Assembly (NCBI GenBank): GCA_039621445.1
Contig: CP154955.1
Location: 40,618,426 to 40,682,425 of the forward strand
Length of the DNA: 64,000 bases
Origin: Euglena gracilis
Lineage: Eukaryota > Euglenida > Euglenophyceae > Euglenales
Reading direction: 5' to 3'
Below the pieces are notes generated by a model. The model made no database searches, was not told the origin of the DNA, and was given only the letters and a program-made list of their open reading frames with translations. Each line of letters starts with the position of its first letter. Positions within the stretch are counted from its first letter, which is position 1. The position numbers were made by a program, and so were the translations under genes. Shown here one piece after another: positions 38,568-48,669 of the stretch.

Positions 38568-39428
38568 TTAATTTTTCCAGGATCCTATGGATTTGGGGTG
38601 TTGTGGTGCATTTTTTTTTGCATTTGGGGGGGGTCTTGTCTTTTTTGGGACCTCAATTTTTTCCTCTCCCCCCCCCCTTCCCCCCTTTGGCTTGGGCAGG
38701 GCACAGGGCAGGGCACAAGGGGGAGCACTTGTGGGGGAAAGGGTCCAAATGTTCCAACTGGGGGGGCCATTAATTGTGAGACAGCATTGGGCATGTTGCT
38801 GCCATTTTGATGTGTAACATTTCCAATCAGCAGCAACATGATTTGCACCAGCAGCTGGCTGCAGCCCCTGGTGGTTGTTGGCTGTTGCACTGGCACTCAT
38901 AGTGGGGATGTTCATGCCCATCTGGGTCCCCATTTGGCTGCCCATTTGTGGCCCCATTCGGGGCTGCAGCTGTTGCTGCTGCTGTTGTTGCTGGGCAGTC
39001 CTTCCAGGCATCCCCTGGGAAATTAAAAGTGTGGTGTGTGAGTGGTGGTGTGGGTGTGTGTGTGGGGGACAGGGGAGAGGTAAGGGCTGCTCAGGCTGCT
39101 GCTGTTGCCGGTGGCGGAGGTGGCGGGGGATGTACTTGTGCTGGTGCTTTTGTCTGAGGTAGTCTTCATAGTCTTCTTCTGCTTGTCGTTTTCTTTTTCC
39201 CGGTCGACCTTCCTCCACCTTGTCGGCCAGGGCTTCAACCTTGCTCGCCAATACCAGCATGTTCTGGGCCACCAGGCCCACTTGGTCCAGCACCGAAGTC
39301 AATTTTTTGTTGAGGATGACGTTGTCCAGCGGCACTTCCAGCACAGCTGGTGCGTCTTCTGGGGCCGCCGCCCCCGATATGGCGAAAAAAAATAGACACT
39401 CAGAAAGCGAAGAGAAGAAAAGAGACAC
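38568..39428 (-). CDS. N2 ORF1-like coiled-coil protein
   Basis: The 286-aa open frame has a clear coiled coil (VILNKKLTSVLDQVGL ... VLASKVEALADKVEEG), a basic patch (GKRKRQAEED), then Gln runs and a Met/Gly/Gln-rich region. Many non-LTR elements have such an RNA-binding ORF1. No good ATG lies upstream of the coiled coil in this frame, so the start is unsure. Two copies of CTTTCTGAGTGTC lie at the very 5' end. Confidence 0.5.
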   Translation of the reverse strand: MSLFFSSLSECLFFFAISGAAAPEDAPAVLEVPLDNVILNKKLTSVLDQVGLVAQNMLVLASKVEALADKVEEGRPGKRKRQAEEDYEDYLRQKHQHKYIPRHLRHRQQQQPEQPLPLPCPPHTHPHHHSHTTLLISQGMPGRTAQQQQQQQQLQPRMGPQMGSQMGTQMGMNIPTMSASATANNHQGLQPAAGANHVAADWKCYTSKWQQHAQCCLTINGPPSWNIWTLSPTSAPPCALPCALPKPKGGRGGGEEKIEVPKKTRPPPNAKKNAPQHPKSIGSWKN

Positions 39429-39454
39429 TCAGAAAGAAAGGACACGAAAACGGG

Positions 39455-41150
39455 AATATACGGTGGTGGGGCGAACCGAGTCCACCGACCAGTGGCACAG
39501 CCTACTGGATTTGAGTGTTCGGGAGAGGGAAGCTATGTACAGATGGGGAAACCCCCATGGATAGTCAGAGGTTAATCAGGAGACACCGGGGCTTTAGTAG
39601 CCCGTGGGAAATGGGGTGGATGGGAGACCATGTCGATGATCGAAGAGAGAGTCGAGGATCAGGTGGCGTCGTTGGGGTGCGCGCGGGGTGCAGTCTTTGG
39701 CAGCGGGGCGGGGAGGAGCGGCCATGGTGCATGCTCGGGTGCGGCCTTTGCTGCCGCAGCCCTGATGCTCTTGACGAGCTGTCGTGCATCGTGACCCATC
39801 TGGTGATTGATCGACGCGGCTGAGTGGTTTTAGCGTAGGAGGTGCTTTGGGCGCAGCATTTGCACAATCTGCCGGAAGAGGGCAAGCGCCAGAAGCTGGT
39901 AGCTTTCAGCCTGCCGCGTAGAACGGACATCTCCATGGTCCCACGAGGTTGTGCGTTTGATTATTCTGGTCATCAGCTTCGCGCTTTCTGGTCCAAGGCC
40001 GCCCCACGTGCCCATTGCCAAGGTGGCGAAAGACCATCCTCCGTTTCGGCAGGGAGTGTCATACTTGGTGTGCTTGGCAGCCTCCTTCCTTTTCAGGAAG
40101 GTCCTCCAGCGCTCCCGCGTTGCCAGCCTTTCGGCGGCCTGCCAGCCATGAGCGACTGTGATGTCGACTGCCGTAGGCTTACCGTCCTGCCAGGTAGCCA
40201 AAAGCAAGTCAGCCGGCCTGAGCGAGCTGTCGGGTTGGTTAGGCACCGGGACCTCGCGTTGCACGCTTTGACCGTTCGTTGACAAGATGTTGAAGAGGGC
40301 GTCTTGAACGGCGTTGTGACGGTTCGCGAAGTTGTTACGGATGCAGCACAGATCGTGGTCTCCATGAACATCCACCGGGGCCTGACACCCAGCACAGATA
40401 GTCGGTGTGACCGCTAGTGGCAAACCCAGCCACCATTTCAGTCCCAGCCGGTAGTCCGCCGGGTCGATGACGGTGTGTATCGCTTCGTGGGGAGGTACTG
40501 CCATCCACCCATGCCCCACGCCGTTGACCTGCTCCAGGAGCCGCGCTTGGTCGCGAGGTGCTGACCTGTCCACCAAAGCGTCCACGATGGCCTTGGCAGA
40601 CTCCTTTTGCCACCAGCGTTGGGAAGTGTCGTTTCCTGAGGCGCAGGCAAAGGCGGTGGGGTTTGCTAGGCGACTGCTTTCTGGGTGACGGTTTCCAAGG
40701 GTGGAACATAGGTCGTGGGCGGCCTGCTGGCAGGTACGGTCGTCTGGGGTGGCGGCGTAGTCTGGGCATGCCACCTTCTTGTGGCCATGCGTGTAGAACT
40801 GGCATAGAGCTGCGGTGCGGGCGGCGCTCTGGTGGGATGCCGGAATGCGTAAGCCGCAGCCGCCCACTGAAAGCGGTAGCGCTGCTTGTAGCCGCTGGTC
40901 TGCGTTTAGGGCCTGCCCCAGTATGTCTTCAAACGCGTTGAAGATGGTCTCCCCACAACGTGAAACTTCGTTTTGCGCTTGATACGAATCCGACGCTCGC
41001 AGGAGGTGGTTTACGCGGCAACCGTCTAGGCAGTACCGGAGGAGATGGTGAGCCAGCTGGGGATCGGTGACGGAGGTGACGAGGTCAGCAGCTTGTTCGA
41101 TCTTTTCAGTTGCCTCCGCCCAGGTGGCGACGGTGTGGAAGAAAGAAATA
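39455..41150 (-). mobile_element. Element N3: 5'-truncated copy of the N2 family
   Basis: Contains only the last about 440 codons and the 3' UTR. Its 3' terminus (39,460-39,515) is the same as in N2. N2 begins immediately afterwards in the same orientation. Confidence 0.7.
39830..41150 (-). CDS. N3 RT thumb and restriction-like endonuclease (5'-truncated)
   Basis: The open frame to 41,299 is homologous to N2 from about 41,150 downward: helical connection (QLAHHLLRYCLDGCRVNHLLRA), LGLKWWLGLPLA, zinc motif CAGCQAPVDVHGDHDLCC...RHN, and the nuclease core LRPADLLLATWQDGKPTAVDITVAHGW with both acidic positions present. Unlike N2, the endonuclease region has no stop. The RT palm is missing, consistent with incomplete reverse transcription. 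A 3' UTR of about 360 bp follows to about 39,460. Confidence 0.8.
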
Positions 41151-41200
41151 TAGTCCAGAAAGAAAGAATATAGTCGCGCTGACCTACTCTTCTCCGCGAG

Positions 41201-41203
41201 ATG
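41201..41203 (+). CDS. Possible SHMT start exon (ATG only)
   Basis: ATG at 41,201 is followed by GTAAGG, a good 5' splice site. An acceptor (GCCACAG) ends at 41,251. Splicing out 48 nt gives a short N-terminus that fits cytosolic-type SHMT better than the unspliced frame, which also stays open. The start codon lies only about 50 bp from the truncated end of N3 on the opposite strand. Confidence 0.4.
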
Positions 41204-41251
41204 GTAAGGTGCTTTTTTCGGAATCCAATTTGGTGGTGTCGCATGCCACAG

Positions 41252-41365
41252 GCCCGAGCACCACTTCACGACCCCCCTCTTGAAATCCATGATCCGCAAC
41301 TATTCGAAATCATTGAGAGGGAGAAACGTCGTCAGTTCCGTGGACTGGAGATGATTGCAAGCGAG
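41252..41365 (+). CDS. Serine hydroxymethyltransferase, exon encoding the N-terminal helix
   Basis: Encodes [20 protein letters not shown] and [10 protein letters not shown], the conserved SHMT N-terminus. The enzyme uses PLP to interconvert serine and glycine with tetrahydrofolate. The exon ends at GAG, followed by GTTTTG. The intron is 41,366-41,408 (43 nt, ending TTTTTCAG). Identification by motif recall is firm; compartment is not determinable. Confidence 0.85.
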
Positions 41366-41408
41366 GTTTTGTTCATCCTTTAAACCCGAACGTTCGTTTA
41401 TTTTTCAG

Positions 41409-41690
41409 AACTTCACTTCAAGGGCAGTGATGGAATGCCTTGGATCTGCCCTTACCAACAAATATGCAGAGGGTGAAAGCGGTGCCAGATACTATGGAGG
41501 CAATGAATTCATCGATCAAGTTGAAGACCTGTGCAAAGCAAGGGCTTTGAAGGCCTTCGGCTTAGATCCAGAAGAATGGGCTGTCAACGTTCAACCATAC
41601 TCTGGTAGTCCAGCAAATTTTGCAGTTTACACAGGATTACTCAAATCCACACGATCGAATTATGGGTCTTGATTTGCCTGATGGTGGACA
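41409..41690 (+). pseudogene. Serine hydroxymethyltransferase, second coding exon, frameshifted
   Basis: Continues with [37 protein letters not shown] and [20 protein letters not shown], all hallmark SHMT segments of the PLP-domain entry and substrate site. An extra T at 41,646 shifts the frame, after which the expected residues ([11 protein letters not shown]) are readable in the +1 frame to 41,690, where a GTATGC donor follows in the expected place. Either this is a pseudogene or the base is an assembly error. I did not find the next exon (THGF region) further on. Confidence 0.8.
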
Positions 41691-42578
41691 GTATGCATTG
41701 TCCTCTTGACAAGTTCACTATGTTCAAAGAATGTGAGTTTTTGAACTGATCAAAAAGAATTTTTTTGGGCTGGTTTTTGAGGCTTTTTTCAGTCCCAATA
41801 TTTTTTCAAGACACTGGTTTTTTTTTCATGCAAGGGGAGGGTATTCAGTTAGCGTTGGCATTGCACAGAAAATTTTCCTTCCACTTCTTGCACTTCATGC
41901 CAGAAACCTCTCGCCATCCAATTTGTCAAAATGTTGAAAAAACCACCCGATTTCGCCACTCTCCCCCTCCAAAATGGTTCTCAAGCCGCCTCCCTGACAA
42001 AAAATTCATTCGGGTCGCCGATTTTTAGGTAGAAATTTTCTTCCGGTTCGGGTGGATTTTTTTTTTGAGGGGGGGGTATGGGGGGGGGGGGGGGTGGGGG
42101 TCCAGGCCAAATACCAGTCAGTCACTCTGAAAAAACCAGTCAGCCGGCCAGTGACTAAGTGATTTATGCCCGGGGGGGGGGGGGGTTGGCAAAAAACCAC
42201 CAAAGTGCCCGGCGCCAAAGGCGCCGAAAAATTTTTGGGTCTTTTTTTTTCTCCAAGTTTTTGGTCAAATTTCCTCTGGATTCCAGAGTGGCCGACACCC
42301 CCCCCCCCGGGGGGGGGTGACTGACTGGTTTCCCAAAAAAATGTGTCTGACTGTTTTTTTCGAAGAGTGGAGTGACCCCCCTCCCCCCCCCAGGGGGGGT
42401 CGGTAAAAAATTGTATGGTGGGGGGGTCCACGGGTTCGATATAAGGAGGGCGTACATGGTTCAGGTGGGGGGTGTCCCCCCCATCCCCCACTCCTGGCCC
42501 TCCTGGGGGGGGTCCGGACCACCCTCCCCCCCCCACCTGCCTGGTCCGGACCGACGCCGGGGGGGGGGGGGGCTCATT
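41691..42578. other. Non-coding stretch after SHMT exon, G/C-run rich
   Basis: Contains direct or inverted copies of CAGTCAGTCAC (about 42,113 and 42,316), the hairpin GGCGCC-AAA-GGCGCC (about 42,209) and a poly-C/poly-G palindrome (about 42,297). No exon recognised. Confidence 0.4.
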
Positions 42579-42631
42579 GCGGGAAATTGGTGATGGATTT
42601 TTTGGTGGTTGCTGGACTAGTTTTGATGGCC

Positions 42632-42676
42632 TAGTGACCATTGGTGGTCGGGCCGACTAGTCGGCCCGACCACCAA
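42632..42676. repeat. Perfect palindrome in left arm
   Basis: A 38-bp perfect palindrome centred on CGACTAGTCG, with arms ATTGGTGGTCGGGCC. It would extrude as a cruciform or form a long RNA hairpin. Confidence 0.75.
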
Positions 42677-43550
42677 TTTTAAGTCCACCCCCCCCTCTAA
42701 AAAAGTTTTTAAGCCCCCCCTCCAAATTTTTTTCATTCAAATATGAAGGAAAATGACTCGAAACCCACCCAAATGCCTTCAGAAACCCCCATTCGGGGTC
42801 CATTTGCAAAAAAAAATTGGGTAATATATTCTTTTTGCGCCATTTCTTTTAAAGTTGTCTTTGTCCAGGAGTTCAGTTGTTCGGGGGGGGGGGGCGGCAC
42901 CCCTCCAGAGGAGGCCGTGGTAGGAGGGCCAAATCGCGCTCCCGAAGGAACCCCGATATGCGAACTCGGTCAGCATACGTCCTCCTCCGGGGGGGGGGGG
43001 CTGCCGCCCCCCCCCCCCCGGACCCCCCCGCCCAAAATAGCAAAATCCCGTTGGGTGTTCAAAATAAGGAGGACCAAATTGCGCTCCCGTATGAACACCG
43101 ATATGCGAACTTAGTCGGCCTACGGCCTCCTCCGGGGGGTGGAGGGGGGGCTGCCGCCCCCCCCCCCCCCCATCCCCCCCGCCCAAAATAACAAGATCCC
43201 CTTGTGTGTGCAAAATAAGGAGGGCCAAATCGCGCTCCCAAATGAACTTCGATATGCGAACTTAGTCGACCTACGGCCTCCTCCGGGGGGGGGGGGGGGG
43301 CAAAATCCCCTTGTGTGTGCAAGGCAAGGATGGCCGAACCGTGCTCCTCAACTCCCGGACAAAGACCAGTTTCACAGAACTGGCGCAAAAAGAAGATATT
43401 ACCCAAAAAATATTGCAAATGGACCCCCGAATGGGGGTTTATGAAGGCATTTGGGTGGGTTTCGAGTCATTTTCCTTCATATTTGAATGAATTTTTTTTG
43501 TTGGGGGGGGGCTTGAAAACTTTTTTAGTGGGGGGGGTGGACTTAAAATT

Positions 43551-43715
43551 CGACTAGTTGACTAGTCGCTAGCGACCAGCCTTATCACCAATGGTCGCTT
43601 GCGACCAGTCGCTAGAAAATGGTCGCTAGCGACCATGGTTGCTAGCGACTAGTCGCTAGCGACCATGGTCGCTAGCGACTAGTCGCTAGCGACCATGGTC
43701 GCTAGCGACCACCAA
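43551..43715. repeat. Array of GTCGCTAGCGAC palindromes in right arm
   Basis: At least eight overlapping copies of the 12-14 bp palindrome GGTCGCTAGCGACC alternate with ACCATGGT and ACTAGT palindromes, forming a unit of about 30 bp. Confidence 0.8.
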
Positions 43716-44014
43716 AAAGTCCGTCACCAATTTCTCGCTCGGGGCCCCGGGGGGGGGGGTGCCCGGGACCCCCTCCAAAAAGGTCAATTTTTTCCTCCGG
43801 CGCTTCGTTCCGGAGTTTTTGGTAATTTTCTGCCATTGACCTGATGAAAAAACACTATGTGCTGCTTGCGCTTTGATTTCGCTGGATGTCAAATTTTTGG
43901 CCCGGCGCTTCGCGCCGGGCCGAAAATCGGTCACCCGGACCGCGCCACTGTTTAGGAAGGGGGGTGTCCCCCCCACCCCCCCCCCCTCCTGGCCTGCAGG
44001 GGGTGGGTCCAGAC

Positions 44015-44270
44015 CAGGGGTTTTTCAGTCGGGGACCCCCGGGGGGGGGGGGTGGGTCCCCCTCTCCCCCCGGGGGGGGGTCCCCCCGGAGGGGGGTAGG
44101 ATATACTTTTCGGCGCCGAAAAAGTGCTATTTTTAGCACTTTTCGCGATTTTCGGCCTTTTTTTTGTAGGTCCCCCGGGACCCCCCCCCCCCCCGCCGGG
44201 GGGCGCCCACGGGGGTGGTGGGTGGGGGGGCCCCACCCCCCCCTCCCCCCCGGTCTTAAAAAAACCCCTG
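44015..44270. mobile_element. hAT-like MITE 1 (CAGGGGTTTTT termini)
   Basis: Termini CAGGGGTTTTT and AAAAACCCCTG. Flanks GTCCAGAC (44,007-44,014) and GTCCATAC (44,271-44,278) are an 8-bp duplication with one mismatch. The interior has TAGGATATACTTTTCGGC and the hairpin AAGTGCT/AGCACTT, and shares its plan with the copy at 47,415. Confidence 0.7.
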
Positions 44271-44278
44271 GTCCATAC

Positions 44279-45246
44279 CACCCCCCACTTGTCCTTATGT
44301 CGAACCCTGGGGTTGACCCACCCCCCCCGTCAACTCCTCCCACATCTCCGGGAGCACCAATTTTCGACCCCTAAATTTTTTTCCCTGTGCCTTTGGAGCC
44401 GGGTACATTTAAAAAGAATTTGTGAAATGCTGTGGTGGGGGTGGGCCGACCCGCCCGAAAATCTGAGAGAAAAGGCACAAAAATCACAAAGGTCCCGAAA
44501 CCATGTTTTTTTGGCCTCCCGGACCCAGAAAAACGGTTTTTGAGCCGACATGAGCGTTTTTCGACCGCCCGACACCCCCCCCCCCCGTTTTTGGCCCAAA
44601 ATACAAAGGTGCTTGGTTGGTGAGCGACCGCCATTTTTCTAAGTCAAAATTTTAAGGTTTATGGAAGGAGTGGGACAGGGATATGCTTAACTTTAGGCCT
44701 AACTTTAGGCAGATTTAGAGTTAGACCAAAATTTAGACTTAACTCCTAACCCTGAACGAAACCGGTGAAGAGTCGCCGGGTTCACGACAGAAACGGCGGC
44801 CCCCCCCCCCTGGTTTTCGGACGCCAGTTTTGTCAATAAAAAATGTTATCAAAATGGTTTATTTGACTGTTTCAATTCAATCCAATGCACATTCTTTTTC
44901 AAAAATAGTAGTTTTCTGTTTGTTTTTTTTTCTAGGCCGGGCCAGCGCATGTCGCATCATTCATCACGCATCAGTTTAACAGTTTGGGAAGCCTCCAATT
45001 TCATTTCAGAGGAATTTTTTTGCTCCCCACCCTGATTATGCTCTTTGTTCGTTGCAGCCTGACGCATGGTTATTATTCAGCAGCAAAGAAGATTTCAGCC
45101 ACTTCCATTCAAAGCTTTGTTTTCCTTTCGTGGCCAGAGTGATTTCTTTCCTTTTTTTTTGTTGGTGACCAGAGGTGTTGCGGGCTCCAGAGGAGGGGTT
45201 TTCCTCCATTTTTGGCGCAAAGCGCCAAAAAATGTCTGCAATGATG
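44279..45246. other. Non-coding stretch between MITEs
   Basis: AT- and G/C-run mixed sequence with no recognised exon. About 44,685-44,755 has short repeats of CTAACTTTAGG and TTAACTCCTAACCC, similar in style to 57,600-57,690. Confidence 0.3.
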
Positions 45247-45254
45247 GTGGGCAG

Positions 45255-45567
45255 CAGGCTGTATTTTAGTCGGGTGCCGCCCCCACCCCGGGGGGGGGGG
45301 GGTGCCTGCCTGGGCAGGCACCCCAAGGCACTTCAAATCTGACCCCCCCCCCAGGGGGGGGGTAGGGCACACGGCCAAAAGTGCCCTAGCACAACCCCGG
45401 CGCCGAAGGCGCCGGGGAGCCAAAAATGGCCTATTTTCAAAGGAATGTGCCCAGGCACAGGCCGAAATCCGTCCCCCCCCCCCGGGGGGGTAGTGCCTGC
45501 CTGGGCAGGCACTCACAGGCACTCCGGACCCCCCCTCCCCCCCCCGGGGTTGGTAAAAAACAGCCTG
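45255..45567. mobile_element. hAT-like MITE 2 with perfect 8-bp duplication
   Basis: Termini CAGGCTGTATTTTA and TAAAAAACAGCCTG. Perfect flanking repeat GTGGGCAG (45,247-45,254 and 45,568-45,575). Inside are two copies of the palindrome GTGCCTGCCTGGGCAGGCAC and the hairpin CCGGCGCC-GAA-GGCGCCGG. Confidence 0.8.
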
Positions 45568-46041
45568 GTGGGCAGCCTGCTTTTTTTGAAGTTTTTTTTG
45601 TTTTGTTTTTTTCCTTCAATTTTGCAATGTCTTTTTTTAAAAAGCAAAACACTTGCCCACGAGGTTTTGCCACGTGTCTAGCAAAATGGCTAGCTAGTGG
45701 GCCCCCTGGGTTCTTGAGTAAAGGCCTGGCAGAGGTATGCCCCAATCGGCTTCTGTTTTTCCACGAGCGGTAAGTTGTGGTGGTGCACACACAACGGAGT
45801 TACGTCTTGGCGGAAAGGAGACATCCACTCCTGGTCCAGAGTCATCGTGGTTCACCGGGCTGGACAAAACAGTTCTCGCAAATTGCGGAAATTGAAAGGG
45901 ATGACAAAATGTATTTTAATGGCCAAAATGGCATTTTTGAGGGTGCTTTTGTTTTTGCACCTCAAATTGCTGAAAAATCCTAACCCAACAGGATTTGGGG
46001 TTTTTTGCCTGTTTTTGGGTGCCAGCAGGTCCAGCTGCCAG

Positions 46042-46749
46042 CAGGGGGGGGGGGAAATTATGCGGTCCGCATTATTCCGCATTTTTCCGCATTTCCGCAT
46101 TATTCCGCATTATTCCGCATTTTTCCGCATTTTTCCGCATATTTTCCGCATTTTTTTTGTAAATTTTCCGCATTTTTCCGCATTTTCGCATTTGACCGCA
46201 TTTTTTCCGCATTTTTCCGCATTTTTCCGCATTTTTCCGCATTTTTCCGCATAATTTCCGCATTATCCCGCATTTTCCGCATTTTTCCGCATAATTACTG
46301 CATTTTTTCGTATAATTTCCACATTTTTCCGCATAATTTCCGCATTTTTTGTGAATTTTTTCCGTTTCAGGTCGACTACAAGGTTCATTGTTTCCCCAAT
46401 ATGTTGGGGCACAAGTGCTCGTCTTTTCATCTCTCTGTTTTATACATAATTTGTGCTTTGTTTTTCCATTGCATTTTGGTGACTTCTGGCAAGCTTGGGC
46501 ATCAGCGATGGGAATCAAATAGCATCGGGACCCTGCATATTGTGAGGTAGAAATATATCTATCCTCTCCATGTGACCTGGGACTCCACAGAATTTCGGCA
46601 TGTTTTCCGCATTTTCCGCATTTTTCCGCATATTTTCCGCATTTTTTTTCCGCATAATTTCCGCATAATTTCCGCATTTTTCCGCATTTTTCCGCATAAT
46701 TTCCGCATTTTTTCCCCGCCTGCCAGACCGCATAATTTCCCCCCCCCTG
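46042..46749. mobile_element. MITE 3 carrying CCGCATTTTT arrays
   Basis: Termini CAGGGGGGGGGGAAATTATG and the complement at the right (CATAATTTCCCCCCCCTG). Flanks CTGCCAG and CTGCCAA (6 of 7). Two arrays of an 8-11 bp unit CCGCATTTTT, about 46,068-46,350 and 46,595-46,735, surround a unique centre of about 220 bp. ORFs with repeated KCGKMRKNAE are repeat artefacts. Confidence 0.7.
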
Positions 46750-47201
46750 CTGCCAACCGGTTGGACCTCCCTACCCCATGGATCCCCTCCCCAGGGAGGG
46801 GGGATCTGACCTTTGCAGTCTCCCGTGGGGCCCGAGGAGGTTCTTGAGAAACTCCTGCGCAGAACTGGGAGAGACGCGCTGTCCCTTCCCCGGAACCCAG
46901 AGCCATTGACGGTGTTCCGTCCAGCGCTGGCCATAATGGAGACTCCGCCCGGTGGGAGAGAAACAAGGTTGAAACTATGGAGTTTGGTCTGCTCCGCCCA
47001 ATACCGAGGGGTACCTGTTTGTTTGCCAGGGGAAGGAGAATTTGAGGGACCCGAAACACAATCTGGGCAGCAAGACACTCGTGTGCAATACACCTGTGGG
47101 AGGGTGGATTGAAGGTCGTGCCAAATCGACCAGTTTGTTTCTGTGGCCCTCTTTTTGCCAGACCGGTTGGTCGTCATTTGAAAACAATTTGGCTTTTGCA
47201 G
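46750..47201. other. Upstream intron of block 1
   Basis: Part of it (about 46,865-46,935, CCAGCGCTGG region) resembles about 54,484-54,545, which occupies the same position upstream of exon A2. This supports a segmental duplication that included intron sequence. Confidence 0.45.
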
Positions 47202-47374
47202 TCTCCAGAAGAGCTCAGCGCTGCCCGCACGTCAATCCGGTGTCCTACGGGGTTCTTCCTGCCAACCAGAACACCGCCGATTTCGACGGCTTCCTCGCGT
47301 TCTCCCTCATGTCCGTGTGGCAGCCCTTGGCCTGCCTCATCGACCCTACTGACCCGAACTGCGACAACCCTGAG
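47202..47374 (+). CDS. Cys-rich repeat gene, exon A1
   Basis: Preceded by GGCTTTTGCAG, followed by GTCCCA. Encodes HVNPVSYGVLPANQNTADFD, then WQPLACLIDPTDPNCDNPE. It ends in phase 0. Homologous exons lie at 54,868 and 61,913. The family is unknown to me; its Cys and Asn-x-Thr content in the whole block suggests a secreted or surface protein. The pattern resembles uncharacterised algal repeat proteins I recall, but I cannot name a domain. Confidence 0.65.
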
Positions 47375-47414
47375 GTCCCATCCCCCATTCTCTCCTCCCC
47401 GTCTGTGCGTGCAC

Positions 47415-47661
47415 CAGGGATTTTTTAGTTGTGGACTCAGGGGGGGGGGGTAGGGGGGGTCCGGCCGAGCCCCCCCCCCCCCCGGAGGGGAGTGGGATAT
47501 GCTTTTCGGCCATTTCTGAAAAAGTGCTTTTTTTAGCACTTTTCTCGATTTTTTTGGCCATTTTTGTGGGTCCCCCGGGACCCCCCGGGGGGGGGGGGGG
47601 CCAGGGGGGGGTTGGGGGGGGGTGGACCCCCCTCCCCCCGGTCTTAAAAAAAAAACCCCTG
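47415..47661. mobile_element. hAT-like MITE 4, same family as MITE 1
   Basis: Termini CAGGGATTTTTT and AAAAAACCCCTG, flanks GCGTGCAC (47,407-47,414) and GTGTGCAC (47,662-47,669). The interior matches MITE 1 (GGGATATGCTTTTCGGC, AAGTGCTTTTTTTAGCACTT). It sits in the intron just after exon A1. Confidence 0.75.
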
Positions 47662-48669
47662 GTGTGCACGTGCGTGTGCGTGCGTGCGTGCGTGCGTGCG
47701 AGCGCGCGCATGTCGTATGTGTGTGTTGTGCTGCGCTGTGCTGCGCTGTGCTGTGCTGTGCTGTGTTGTGTTATGTAGCTCACATCCTGATCAGACGATG
47801 CCTGGCCCCATAACTGCCCCCCCTTCCCCATCACTGTCACCAGCACCCTTCCATTTCACTTTGCACCAATGCTTTGTCTGTCCCTTTCAACTCAGATCTT
47901 TATACCCCCGGATAAACTTGCTGTCACTCAGCCTGGCTCTGGCTTCCCTCAGCGACGGAATACGCAGTAGAGGTTCCCCTAACTTTTTTTTTAGATTGCA
48001 TCACGATCAATTGAAACCACCATAATCCCTGCCTCAGTTGCGAGGGAAATTATTTGACTATGCGAAATTAGGCAGTAACCCCCCCCCCGCAAATAACCTG
48101 GCGGGGTTCTTGCTCCTGTAGGGGCCAAATAACTTGGCGGGGGGAGGGGCAAAAAAGACGGTTATAGTCAGTTGGTGCCCCCTTTTTAGGCAAAATTCCT
48201 TTACGGTGCTGAAAAAAGGGCCCAAATAACCTGGCGGGGGGACAGGGCCAAAAGTTGGTTTCAATAACCTGGCACCCCGCCAGGTCATTTGGGGGGTTTA
48301 GGGTGACCCTTGGGGAGGGGGTCCGGCTCAATGCCTCCCCTGGGGTGGCGGCTGGACGGAGTGGGTACTGACTTCACGGGTGTTTTCCTCTTTTTTTTTC
48401 TGTTCGAGAATTTTCGCGCCCAAAATTGATCCCCAGAAATTGGGGCCCCCAAGCCCCCCCCCCCCCCACCCCCACCCAGAGCGGCAGCCCCCTGGGTGGT
48501 GGGTGAGTTGGCCGACTTCCTGGGTCCTCAAATAGTCCCCACCCAACCCCCACTGGGCCCCCCACAGCCGTTTTTACATGCACTGCGAATTGTAAACGAG
48601 AACTTTTTGTGTTGGTTTGATTCCGTCTTGTTGCGTTGGTTGCGTCCCTTCCTGCAACGTCGCCGGCAG
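47662..48669 (+). other. Intron between A1 and B1
   Basis: A GTGC/TGCG and CTGTG microsatellite lies at 47,665-47,775. At 48,090-48,291 the motif CAAATAACCTGGCGGGG occurs three times direct and once inverted (CCCCGCCAGGTCATTTG), a further small fold-back structure. No exon seen. Confidence 0.4.

Larger units (their letters stand above)
33131..39440 (-). mobile_element. Element N2: non-LTR retrotransposon with three 2A peptides, Dam-like domain and restriction-like endonuclease
   Basis: About 6.3 kb reading right to left: coiled-coil ORF (38,568-39,428), N-terminal region, 2A (38,037-38,063), small domain, 2A (37,416-37,442), Dam-like domain, zinc-ribbon-like region, 2A (36,427-36,453), RT, then CCHC-like zinc motif and PD-(D/E)xK endonuclease ending near 33,428. 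A 3' UTR of about 290 bp ends in a conserved terminus. The frame changes several times, so the copy is decayed. It starts where the 3' end of N3 stops (about 39,450). Confidence 0.75.
42579..43738. mobile_element. Large fold-back element with long inverted repeats
   Basis: Outer ends GCGGGAAATTGGTGATGGA on the left and the near-complement on the right. The inverted arms include palindromic blocks and then a region of about 200 bp (42,675-42,895 against 43,345-43,550) that is highly similar when one arm is reverse-complemented (for example AATATGAAGGAAAATGACTC). The centre has three tandem units of about 150 bp (CCGATATGCGAACTTAGTCG, then CCTCCTCCGGGGGG). No transposase ORF is visible, so it is non-autonomous. 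Confidence 0.7.

Noticed and set aside
7977-41150. DIRS-type elements, because of the Dam-like module
   Set aside because: I saw no tyrosine recombinase. A has an HHCC/DDE integrase and chromodomain, and N2/N3 have a restriction-like endonuclease.
42400-44340. A still larger inverted repeat around the fold-back element
   Set aside because: Similarity between about 42,430 and 44,300 (GGGTTCGA-ATAAGGA) is short and surrounded by G/C runs; I cannot separate it from low-complexity matching.
46068-46735. CCGCATTTTT arrays as a CRISPR
   Set aside because: Units are 8-11 bp and abut directly without unique spacers, in a eukaryotic intron and within inverted termini. This is simple tandem repetition.
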